Shown piece by piece: positions 1-6,205 of a stretch of DNA of 9,253 nt. The translations under genes were made by a program, and so were the position numbers. This stretch comes from Pseudomonadota bacterium. Lineage in GTDB: Bacteria > Pseudomonadota > Alphaproteobacteria > UBA8366 > JADFVY01. The notes below the pieces were generated by a model that was not told the origin of the DNA, did not search any database, and saw only the letters and a list, made by a program, of their open reading frames with translations. How positions within the stretch are numbered: position 1 is the stretch's first letter; every line of letters begins with the position of its first letter. The stretch lies in NCBI GenBank assembly GCA_015222795.1, contig JADFVY010000046.1:1-9253 (forward strand), read 5' to 3'.

Positions 1-45
1 ACTATCGACAACCCGTTCGGCACGAGGGTGTCACCTATGTCTTAG
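1..45 (+). CDS. possible C-terminus of an IS transposase (partial)
   Basis: Frame 1 is open from the left edge to a TAG at 43-45 and encodes 14 residues ending in NPFGTRVSPMS. The stop lies inside the repeat-rich sequence interpreted here as an IS end, which is where transposase genes of IS481/IS3-like elements often finish. The fragment is far too short to prove homology. It could equally be a chance open frame. The sequence left of the window would decide it. Confidence 0.25.
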   Translation, partial: TIDNPFGTRVSPMS

Positions 46-79
46 GTACAATCTGTTACCCATGTCTCCGGGTCGGACA
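22..79. mobile_element. putative insertion-sequence end (IS481/IS3-like)
   Basis: Two imperfect direct copies are visible: TGTCACCTATGTCTTAGG (29-46) and TGTTACCCATGTCTCCGG (54-71), which match at 14 of 18 positions with a 25-bp period. On the minus strand the block starts TGTCCGACCCGG from position 79, and 5'-TGT is the usual tip of many IS481-family elements. Repeated ACC(T/C)ATGTCT blocks are, from memory, a pattern seen at ends of such elements. No target-site duplication can be checked because the other end is outside the window. Family assignment is inference. Confidence 0.4.
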
Positions 80-89
80 CAGGGAGAGT

Positions 90-166
90 TGGTGCGCCCG
101 ACAGGACTCGAACCTGTGACCCCCAGATTAGGAATCTGGTGCTCTATCCAGCTGAGCTACGGGCGC
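90..166 (-). tRNA. tRNA-Arg (anticodon CCU)
   Basis: The minus strand folds into a complete cloverleaf. The acceptor stem GCGCCCG pairs with CGGGCGC. The D arm contains AGCTCAGCTGGATAGAGC. The anticodon stem-loop is CCAGA-TTCCTAA-TCTGG, giving anticodon CCT (CCU), and the T arm includes GGTTCGAGTCC. The discriminator base is A and the CCA end is encoded (90-92), so the gene spans 77 nt. The anticodon reads AGG, a rare arginine codon in GC-rich genomes. A TATATA element at 177-182 on the same strand could be the -10 box, but no convincing -35 is visible. The tRNA lies 54 nt downstream of the proline iminopeptidase stop. Confidence 0.97.
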
Positions 167-220
167 GTAGGTTGGCTATATAACGTATCCTCGCGCCATA
201 TTCCAGACGTCACGGTGCGA

Positions 221-1192
221 TTACTTCAGTGTTTTGAAGCGCTCGGTCGCGGCGACCAGCGCGGCCGTGATGCCGGGTTCCATCGCAGAGTGGCCCGCAT
301 CAGCAATTATCTCGTACCGCGCGGTGGGCCATGCGGCGGCCAGTTGATCGGCGACGTGCGGTGGACAGACCATGTCATATCGTCCCTGCACGATCACGCC
401 TGGAACGGCCGCCATACGGCGCGCACCGGCCAGCAACGCCCCGTCATGCAGGAAGCAATCGTGAACGAAGTAATGCGCCTCGATCCGCGCCAACGCCAGG
501 GCTGCCGGATGATCTTCCTTGTGAATAGCTATGTCGTCGCGCGGGATCAGGGCCGAACAGGCGGTCTCGTAACGCCGCCAGGCCAGCGCCGCGGGCATGT
601 GGACGGCCGCATCGGGGTTGGTGAGACGGCGATGGAAACCAGCCAGCAGGTCGTCTCGCTCGGCGGGCGGTAGATGCCCGGCAAAGGCCCGCCCGGCTTC
701 AGGGAAAAAGCGCCTCATGCCGTCGAAGAACCAATCTATTTCCGCGCGAGAGCCCAGGAAAACGCCACGCAGAATCAGTCCGCGACAGCGCTCGGGATGG
801 GACTGGGCATAGGCTAACGCCAACAATGCCCCCCACGATCCACCAAAAATCAGCCAGCTTTCGATCCCGCGATCCCTGCGCAGCGCCTCGATATCGGCGA
901 CCAGCGCGTCTGTGGTATTATCTGCGACTTCCGCATGCGGGGTCGCACTGCCGGCGCCTCGCTGGTCGAACAGAATAATGCGATAATGGGCGGGATCGAA
1001 AAAACGGCGAGCCGAGGCGGCGATGCCGGCGCCGGGACCGCCATGTAGAAACAGGGCAGGCGCGCCTTTCGGATTGCCGCATTCTTCCCAATAAAGTTCA
1101 TGGGGTGGATCGACTGCCAGACGGCCGCGCGCATGGGGCTCAATTTCAGGGTAGAGCCGGTTACGGGAAATGTCAGGGTGCGCGTGGTTCAT
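221..1192 (-). CDS. pip: proline iminopeptidase, S33 family
   Basis: This 323-residue alpha/beta-hydrolase removes N-terminal proline from peptides (EC 3.4.11.5) and probably acts in the cytoplasm in peptide turnover, since no signal peptide is seen. All family hallmarks are present: the oxyanion-hole motif HGGPG at residues 50-54, DQRGAG at 76-81, the nucleophile elbow GGSWG at 117-121 with Ser119, the catalytic Asp in GRYD (Asp273) and the catalytic His in AGH (His301). The length is typical of bacterial Pip (about 310-330). The ATG at 1190-1192 has only a weak ribosome site. It lies 15 nt after the stop of the nuclease-like gene, so co-transcription and translational coupling are likely. 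Functional annotation is secure at family level; substrate preference within S33 is not proven. Confidence 0.95.
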   Translation of the reverse strand: MNHAHPDISRNRLYPEIEPHARGRLAVDPPHELYWEECGNPKGAPALFLHGGPGAGIAASARRFFDPAHYRIILFDQRGAGSATPHAEVADNTTDALVADIEALRRDRGIESWLIFGGSWGALLALAYAQSHPERCRGLILRGVFLGSRAEIDWFFDGMRRFFPEAGRAFAGHLPPAERDDLLAGFHRRLTNPDAAVHMPAALAWRRYETACSALIPRDDIAIHKEDHPAALALARIEAHYFVHDCFLHDGALLAGARRMAAVPGVIVQGRYDMVCPPHVADQLAAAWPTARYEIIADAGHSAMEPGITAALVAATERFKTLK

Positions 1193-1207
1193 CTTTTGGC
1201 TTTGGCG

Positions 1208-2014
1208 TCAATTATCCAGAATTTCGATCTGTTCCAGATGGGTTGCTTCGATCATAGGGCCATTATACTCATCTAGCCAGCCGCGTACGCGCACGGTCCG
1301 GCCTTTCAGCGCCAGCAGATCGAAACCGGCGGCCTCGAAGCTCTTTCGGTGGCGCTTTGCCACCTTAATCGTAAAATCGCTGCGCCAGTCCGCGCCGAAG
1401 TTCAAATAGACCGTTCCCCGTACGTCGGCGGCATCCACAACCCGGCCCTCGACCAGCTGAAATCCGCCAATATCACGGGCGAGGGCGTCGGGCGTGCGAA
1501 CCCTGTACCAATCGTTGCCCCAGATGCCGGCGCCCGCATGCCTGGCGCTGCCTTCGGCCACCAGCATTTCGGCCACGACGGCGCGGTTGTCGGGGAAGCT
1601 GTATACCCGCGCCATGCCAGCCGACAGTAATTCCCCCTGGATCCATGTTTCGTCGCCAAGGAACAGATGCGCCAGCCGCCGCCCGTGCCGGTCGACCCGC
1701 TGGCCGCCATAGGCCAGGGTCACCTGCCGGTCCAGCACCAGCGCCTCCAGCACCGATTTGGATTCGTCGGCCAGCGGCCATTTATTGAAATTCTTGCGCC
1801 CCAATGGCAATTTTGGTGCCTGGATACCAACCAGCCGCACCTGCCAGCCATCGTCCAGCAGCACTGTATCGCCATCGACCACCTCGACGACCTTGGCCCT
1901 TTCTCCAGGCTCCAGACGCGCCAGCACACCGTCCGTCGCCGCATATGACACGGCGTACGGGATGGCGGCCATTGTTAGCGCCAGCAATACCAAGGCCCGT
2001 TGATAAAGAGGCAT
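1208..2014 (-). CDS. exported SNase-fold (thermonuclease family) protein with altered active site
   Basis: The 268-residue product begins with a Sec-type signal peptide (hydrophobic residues about 7-20, likely cleavage near SYAA, residues 23-26), so it is periplasmic or secreted. Residues about 38-168 match the staphylococcal-nuclease OB fold: VVDGDT (45-50), VRLVGIQAPK (59-68), DRHGRRLAHLF (108-118) and GIWG (163-166). A C-terminal beta-rich domain (about 184-266) follows, typical of alphaproteobacterial homologues. Compared with staphylococcal nuclease, the D21, R35 and R87 equivalents are present (D47 or D49, R60, R112). The D40 and E43 positions are Gln65 and Lys68, so classic calcium-dependent hydrolysis is doubtful. 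The start is set by a strong GAGGG site 7 nt before ATG at 2014. The frame is open upstream to 2161, but that would precede the signal peptide with a basic stretch and overlap the divergent gene. Confidence 0.88.
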   Translation of the reverse strand: MPLYQRALVLLALTMAAIPYAVSYAATDGVLARLEPGERAKVVEVVDGDTVLLDDGWQVRLVGIQAPKLPLGRKNFNKWPLADESKSVLEALVLDRQVTLAYGGQRVDRHGRRLAHLFLGDETWIQGELLSAGMARVYSFPDNRAVVAEMLVAEGSARHAGAGIWGNDWYRVRTPDALARDIGGFQLVEGRVVDAADVRGTVYLNFGADWRSDFTIKVAKRHRKSFEAAGFDLLALKGRTVRVRGWLDEYNGPMIEATHLEQIEILDN

Positions 2015-2021
2015 TTTCAAA

Positions 2022-2026
2022 CCCTC
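2022..2026 (-). promoter_or_regulatory. ribosome binding site of the SNase-fold gene
   Basis: GAGGG on the minus strand sits 7 nt upstream of the ATG at 2012-2014. It decides the start in favour of the signal-peptide methionine over the upstream in-frame ATG at 2161. Confidence 0.75.
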
Positions 2027-2085
2027 GCGGTAAATTTCAGGCTTGCGCAATCTCTTGGAGAAGCCAATTCTTAACAATAACCTCC

Positions 2086-2091
2086 TATAAT
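2086..2091 (+). promoter_or_regulatory. candidate -10 box in the divergent 95-bp region
   Basis: A perfect TATAAT occurs between the divergent SNase-fold and M48 genes. No good -35 lies 16-18 bp upstream; TTGGAG at 2055-2060 is 25 bp away. A start site about 7 bp downstream would leave a leader of only about 12 nt, which would cut off much of the GGTGAG ribosome site. It is therefore a weak candidate. Confidence 0.25.
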
Positions 2092-2109
2092 GCCACGGGT
2101 GAGAAAAAA

Positions 2110-3558
2110 ATGGCTCTGACACGACGACATTTCTGCGGTCTTTCCTGCTCGGCCCTGGCAACCGGCCTGGCGGGGTGCGCCTTCAATCCGGCGACCGGCG
2201 GGCGAAACTTCATGCTGGTTTCCCGCTCGCAGGAAAAGAAGATGGGCCAGGACGCCTATCCGAAACTGATCAAGGAATTCGGCGGCATTTATAACGACCC
2301 CCATGTTACGGGCTATGTCGAATATCTCGGCCGAAAGCTAGCGGCCGTCACTGAAACGCCCAGCGATGAATTCACCTTCACCGTGCTGGACAGCCCCATC
2401 GTCAACGCCTTCGCCACGCCGGGCGGCTATGTCTATATCTCGCGCGGGCTGATGGCGCTTGCCAGCAGCGAGGCCGAATTGGCGGGCGTAATCGGGCACG
2501 AGCTGGGCCATGTGGTGGCGCGCCACAGCTCGCAACGGATGAGCAAGGCCACTGTCGCCGGCGTGTTTAGTGGATTATTGGGGGCGGGTCGGGTTGGGCA
2601 GGCGGTCGGCGGCCTGTATTTGCGCGGCTTTTCGCGCGATCAGGAGTTGGAGGCCGACCGTCTGGGCGTGCGTTACATCAGCACCGCCGGCTATGACCCG
2701 GATGCGATGACCAGCTTTCTGGCCAAAATGGGCGCCAACAGCCGCCTGCAAGCACAAGTCGCCGGGCGCGACCCGGAAGAGCTGGACGAACGCGATATCA
2801 TGTCGACCCATCCGCGCACCAGGGAACGAATGCAACAGGCGATGCAACTCGCCGGTGCCCGCGGGGGCCATGGCACGATAGATCGCGACGGATATTTACA
2901 GCGCATCGACAGTATGATCTACGGCGACTCGCCTGAGCAGGGCTATATCCGCGACCGCACATTCATCCATCCCGGTCTGCGACTAAGCTTTAAGGTGCCG
3001 GAAGGGTTTGCGATGCACAACACGCCCGACGCGGTGCTGGCGGTCAGCGAGAAGAAGAAGGTCATCATCAAGTTCGACGACGCCGACGAGCCTTTCGATG
3101 GCGAGATGACCAGCTATATTGCTGACGACTGGGCCAAGGAGCGCGACCTCCAGGACCTTGCGGCGACACGGTTGGGCGCCCTGCCGGCGGCGACCGCAAA
3201 AACCTTTATCGACACCAGGCGCGAGCGGCTGCTGGCACGCATCGCGGCGATCCGGTTCAATTCCAAAAAGATATATCGGTTTATGGCGCTGGCGCCGGGG
3301 GAAGGCGTCGCCAATCTGCCTGGCGCCTTCCAGGAAACGATTGCCAGTTTCCGAACACTCAGTGAAGCCGAAGCAGCAGCCGTGCGGCCCTGGCGTGTCA
3401 AGATCGCCCGGATCCAGTCCGGTGAAACCGCCTGGAGTCTTGGCCAGCGCATGCCGTTCACAAAATTCCAGACCGAATATTTTCAAATGCTGAACGGCTT
3501 GGAAGAAGGAGATCGTTTGATCGCCGGAAACAAAATGAAACTGGTTGTCGAGGGGTAA
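2110..3558 (+). CDS. M48 family metallopeptidase, Tat-type lipoprotein
   Basis: This 482-residue zinc peptidase is related to the periplasmic BepA/LoiP group, which handles outer-membrane protein quality control. The N-terminus combines a twin-arginine motif TRRHF (residues 4-8), a short hydrophobic stretch and a lipobox LAGC ending at Cys23, so it is predicted to be a lipoprotein, possibly exported folded through Tat. The catalytic domain (about 45-245) has HELGH at 130-134 and the third zinc ligand in ELEAD at 179-183, so it should be active. Residues about 260-425 form a less conserved middle region. Residues about 428-480 resemble a LysM-like module (SGETAWSL, LNGL, KLVV). No BepA-style TPR is visible. 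The start at ATG 2110 is preceded by GGTGAG with a spacing of 6 nt. The frame is open back to 1804, but that part runs antisense to the nuclease gene. It is the first gene of a two-gene operon with its paralogue. Confidence 0.93.
   Translation: MALTRRHFCGLSCSALATGLAGCAFNPATGGRNFMLVSRSQEKKMGQDAYPKLIKEFGGIYNDPHVTGYVEYLGRKLAAVTETPSDEFTFTVLDSPIVNAFATPGGYVYISRGLMALASSEAELAGVIGHELGHVVARHSSQRMSKATVAGVFSGLLGAGRVGQAVGGLYLRGFSRDQELEADRLGVRYISTAGYDPDAMTSFLAKMGANSRLQAQVAGRDPEELDERDIMSTHPRTRERMQQAMQLAGARGGHGTIDRDGYLQRIDSMIYGDSPEQGYIRDRTFIHPGLRLSFKVPEGFAMHNTPDAVLAVSEKKKVIIKFDDADEPFDGEMTSYIADDWAKERDLQDLAATRLGALPAATAKTFIDTRRERLLARIAAIRFNSKKIYRFMALAPGEGVANLPGAFQETIASFRTLSEAEAAAVRPWRVKIARIQSGETAWSLGQRMPFTKFQTEYFQMLNGLEEGDRLIAGNKMKLVVEG
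3550..3555 (+). promoter_or_regulatory. ribosome binding site inside the end of the first M48 gene
   Basis: GAGGGG lies in the last codons of the first M48 gene, 2 nt before the ATG overlap block. The stop and start share a base (TAATG, 3556-3560), which indicates tight translational coupling of the two proteases. The spacing is short, so re-initiation by terminating ribosomes is plausible. Confidence 0.6.
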
Positions 3559-5018
3559 TGCGAGTGCCGCGGGTCGTTCTTCTTTCCCTGTTCATGGTGT
3601 TGCCGCTGCTGGGCGGTTGCGAGATCAATCCGGAAACCGGCAGCCTGGTCTTCAACACGGTCAAGCCGGAAGACGAAAGGAAAATCCGCGCCGAGGCGCC
3701 CCGGCAAGTGTTGACTGAATTTGGCGGTGTCTATTACGACCCCGCCCTGGCGGCTTATGTCGAGCGGGTCGGACAGAAAATGTCCGAACAGAGTAAGACC
3801 CGCAATTTTGATTACCAATTCACCATTCTTGACAGCCCCAGCATCAACGCTTTCGCGCTGCCCGGTGGCTATATATATGTCACCCGCGGCCTCCTGGCGT
3901 TAATCAGCAGCGAGGCGGAACTGGCTAGCGTTCTGGGCCATGAATTGGCGCATGTGACTGCCCGGCACGGCGCGCAGCGATTAAGCCGCATGAAGGCCGA
4001 GGAACGATTTTGCGCCGCCTTCCTTTGCGACTTCGAACTTCCCGTGCTCAGCGATATGGCGGCCATCGGCATGGACCTCACTTTCGGCGGCTTTACGCAG
4101 GATCAGGAACTCGAGGCCGACGAGTTGGGAATTCGCTATCTGAAAAGCGCCGGATATGACCCTCATTCCATGACCTCGTTCCTGAAAAAGCTGAAAGCCC
4201 AGACCGATCTGGAGGCAGAGATCGCGGGCCTGACCCTGGAGCAACGCAAGGCCCGCGGATATTCCTCTACCCATCCGCTGACGGTAGACCGAATCGCCCA
4301 GTCGAGCGAGCTAACCGGTGACATGGAAGGCGCTGCCGATACCGTGGGCAAGCGCGACTATCTGGTCGCCATCGACGGTCTGCTGTACGGAAATCGCCGC
4401 GAATATGGGTTCGTTACCGGCAAGAGCTTTCTGCATCCGATACGCCGTATCGCCTTCGACGTGCCTGAAGGCTACACACTCTATCCCGCCAGCCGGCGCG
4501 TGACGGTCGTCGGCGCCGACGGCGCGATTATGTTGTTTGAGCCATCGAGAAAGCTGGTGCGTGGCCCCGTCCTGGATTACCTGGAGACAATATGGGCGGA
4601 GGGTATCGTGCTACAGGATTCGCGACGGTTGACGATTAACGGCATGGAGGCGGCAACCGGATGGATGCGCAGTGAAACCGAACATGGCCTTGTCGATTTC
4701 CGGCTGGTCGCCATCCGGGTCGAGACCGGCAATATATACCGCTTTTTGTTCATCTCGCCATCGGCGATGACGCCGCGCCTGAGCGAGGGGATGCGCGGCA
4801 TAACCTACAGCTTCCGCATGATCGACGAAAAGGAAGCAGCCCAGTTACAGCCGCTGCGTATACGGATCGTGAGCGCGGGAAAAAACGACAGCTTGAGCGA
4901 CCTGGCCTCGCAAAGCAGCTTTACCGACCACGCCGTGCGGCGTTTCTCGGTGCTCAACGATCTCGACGGCCAGACTACCATCGAACCGGGGCGCATCGTA
5001 AAACTGGTCAAAAAATAG
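3558..5018 (+). CDS. M48 family metallopeptidase, Sec-type lipoprotein (tandem paralogue)
   Basis: This 486-residue protein has the same architecture as its upstream neighbour. The signal peptide is an ordinary Sec lipoprotein type, with hydrophobic residues 6-18 and lipobox LGGC ending at Cys21. The M48 domain carries HELAH at 128-132 and ELEAD at 184-188, both intact. The segment between the zinc motifs is about 7 residues longer than in the neighbour. There a glycine-rich stretch is replaced by an acidic one with two cysteines (Cys152, Cys157). The middle region (about 266-425) and a LysM-like C-terminus (about 433-484, ending VKLVKK) align with the neighbour. Shared strings such as FGG(V/I)Y, LDSP, NAFA, PGGY and SSEAELA show they arose by duplication. 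Both are probably anchored to a membrane facing the periplasm. Substrates are unknown. The stop lies only 14 nt from the stop of the convergent sigma factor. Confidence 0.93.
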   Translation: MRVPRVVLLSLFMVLPLLGGCEINPETGSLVFNTVKPEDERKIRAEAPRQVLTEFGGVYYDPALAAYVERVGQKMSEQSKTRNFDYQFTILDSPSINAFALPGGYIYVTRGLLALISSEAELASVLGHELAHVTARHGAQRLSRMKAEERFCAAFLCDFELPVLSDMAAIGMDLTFGGFTQDQELEADELGIRYLKSAGYDPHSMTSFLKKLKAQTDLEAEIAGLTLEQRKARGYSSTHPLTVDRIAQSSELTGDMEGAADTVGKRDYLVAIDGLLYGNRREYGFVTGKSFLHPIRRIAFDVPEGYTLYPASRRVTVVGADGAIMLFEPSRKLVRGPVLDYLETIWAEGIVLQDSRRLTINGMEAATGWMRSETEHGLVDFRLVAIRVETGNIYRFLFISPSAMTPRLSEGMRGITYSFRMIDEKEAAQLQPLRIRIVSAGKNDSLSDLASQSSFTDHAVRRFSVLNDLDGQTTIEPGRIVKLVKK

Positions 5019-5042
5019 CCGGAGAATCGGAGCTAGTTCTCC
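5010..5042 (-). terminator. possible rho-independent terminator of the sigma-factor gene
   Basis: On the minus strand GGAGAA (5042-5037) pairs with TTCTCC (5026-5021) around a 10-nt loop, and a run of six T follows after five bases (5015-5010). The stem overlaps the last codons and the stop of the sigma-factor gene, and the T run lies in the end of the convergent M48 gene. An alternative shorter stem using GGAG at 5029-5032 is possible. In the plus direction no T run follows, so it would serve mainly the minus strand. Confidence 0.4.
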
Positions 5043-5917
5043 AACAAAAGGTCGCGTGGGCTTTCGACGCGTCGGCCGATGGAATCGCGCAATTTGCCTA
5101 AGGCGCGACTTTCAAGCTGGCGCACCCGTTCTTTGCTGACGCCCAACTCGCGGCCGAGCTGTTCCAATGTCGCGCCCTCGTCGGTCAGCCGGCGCTGACG
5201 AATGATGGTCTGTTCGCGCGGGCTCAATTCTCCCAGTGCTTCGGCCAGCCATAGCGAACGCGTCTCGCCGTCGCGCATGCCGATGGCGACATCCTCGGGG
5301 CTGGGTCTTTGATCGGGCAGAAAATCCTGCCAGTCGTCGTCGGACGTCTCGGTGAGGGGCGCATTGAGCGACTGGTCATGCCCACCCAGGCGGGTTTCCA
5401 TCGACTCCACCTCGGCGATTTTGACTTTTAATTGCGTGGCGATTTTCTTGCGGCCCTCGTCGCCGAGCCGCGCCCCAGAGGCGTCCTCTATGCGCGCGCG
5501 CAGCCGGCGCAGATTGAAGAACAACGATTTCTGGGCCGCGGTCGTACCGGTGCGCACGATCGACCAGTTGCGCAACACGTAATCCTGCATGGCAGATCGG
5601 ATCCACCAGGTGGCGTAGGTCGAGAAACGGACCTCGCGCTCGGGATCGAATCGGGCCGCAGCCTGCATCAACCCGACATTCCCTTCCTGAACAAGATCGC
5701 CCATCGGCAGGCCGTAATTACGGAACCGGCCGGCCGTGCTGACCACAAGGCGCATATAAGCGCGGACCAACTTGTGCAGGGCGACCTCGTCACCTTCTTC
5801 GCGCCAGAGGCGGGCCAATTCGAACTCGTACTCGCGTTCGAGCAGCGGCTCTTTCATGGAAGTTTTGATGTAATCCAGATTGGCGCGCTGTGTTTTGGGG
5901 TCGTCGATGTGGGCCAT
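5033..5917 (-). CDS. rpoH: RNA polymerase heat-shock sigma factor, RpoH2-type
   Basis: This 294-residue sigma-70 family protein directs RNA polymerase to stress promoters. Region 2 spans about 45-118, with GDLVQEGNVGLMQAA (73-87) and FSTYATWWIRSAMQDY (98-113). The RpoH box is clear as QKSLFFNLR at 129-137, separating it from housekeeping and general-stress sigmas. Region 4 (about 222-280) carries the helix-turn-helix LGRELGVSKERVRQLE (254-269). The string NWSIVRTGTTAAQKS and the SLNAPL block match the RpoH2 rather than RpoH1 subgroup of alphaproteobacteria, as I recall it; RpoH2 is linked to oxidative and singlet-oxygen responses in Rhodobacter. The ATG at 5915-5917 is preceded by GGACGG 4 nt away. 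Subgroup assignment needs a tree. The gene stands alone and is convergent with the M48 pair. Confidence 0.93.
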   Translation of the reverse strand: MAHIDDPKTQRANLDYIKTSMKEPLLEREYEFELARLWREEGDEVALHKLVRAYMRLVVSTAGRFRNYGLPMGDLVQEGNVGLMQAAARFDPEREVRFSTYATWWIRSAMQDYVLRNWSIVRTGTTAAQKSLFFNLRRLRARIEDASGARLGDEGRKKIATQLKVKIAEVESMETRLGGHDQSLNAPLTETSDDDWQDFLPDQRPSPEDVAIGMRDGETRSLWLAEALGELSPREQTIIRQRRLTDEGATLEQLGRELGVSKERVRQLESRALGKLRDSIGRRVESPRDLLLEN

Positions 5918-5964
5918 TTTCCGTCCAAGCCAGGCCGTGGTCGGCCTTTTTCTGTGTGAGTCCT

Positions 5965-5994
5965 ATATTAAGGTTTACTAACGTACTATAGCAA
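5965..5994 (-). promoter_or_regulatory. candidate promoter A of the sigma-factor gene
   Basis: The minus strand shows TTGCTA (5994-5989), an 18-bp spacer and TAATAT (5970-5965). Both boxes resemble sigma-70 consensus with two or fewer mismatches each. The start site would lie about 40 nt upstream of the coding start. It overlaps candidate B. Confidence 0.4.
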
Positions 5995-6015
5995 AAGACG
6001 CACTACGGTAGTCAA
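5985..6015 (-). promoter_or_regulatory. candidate promoter B of the sigma-factor gene, with palindrome
   Basis: The minus strand shows TTGACT (6015-6010) and TATAGT (5990-5985), each five of six to consensus, with a long 19-bp spacer. The inverted repeat ACTAC-G-GTAGT (6002-6012) overlaps the -35 box and the adjoining part of the spacer, a position suited to an operator. Its role is inference. A long spacer can mark promoters that depend on activators or on DNA distortion. Confidence 0.35.
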
Positions 6016-6114
6016 CTATTTTCGCCCACCCATTGCTGAGCCCACTCTTTCCAAAAAACACATTCATGTTCAACGATTTAAGTCGAAAACACGGGATACG
6101 ATACACCGGTCGAG

Positions 6115-6130
6115 CGTAAAAAACTTTACG
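6115..6130. repeat. AT-rich inverted repeat downstream of the phosphatase-fold gene
   Basis: CGTAAA and TTTACG form a perfect 6-bp stem around AAAC. On the minus strand it lies 76 nt after the stop of the metallophosphatase-like gene and could be a weak terminator. It also lies about 200 nt upstream of the sigma-factor start. The T-rich part is in the loop and arm instead of following the stem, so termination is unsure. The rest of 6016-6205 shows no gene. Confidence 0.35.
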
Positions 6131-6205
6131 GATCACGCGATTGTCAGGGGGTTTTATCGCCGCCCTCGCGGTTGCGAACGCCAATTTATGGCTGCCTCCG
6201 CGGGC

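Noticed and set aside
62..673. 203-residue plus-strand open frame
   Set aside because: It spans the tRNA-Arg gene and runs antisense to the well-supported proline iminopeptidase; it has no domain.
1804..2109. N-terminal extension of the first M48 protein by 102 residues
   Set aside because: It runs antisense to the SNase-fold gene and would bury the signal peptide and lipobox; the ATG at 2110 has its own ribosome site.
2015..2161. 49-residue extension of the SNase-fold protein
   Set aside because: It would overlap the divergent M48 gene and precede the signal peptide; a strong GAGGG site supports the ATG at 2014.
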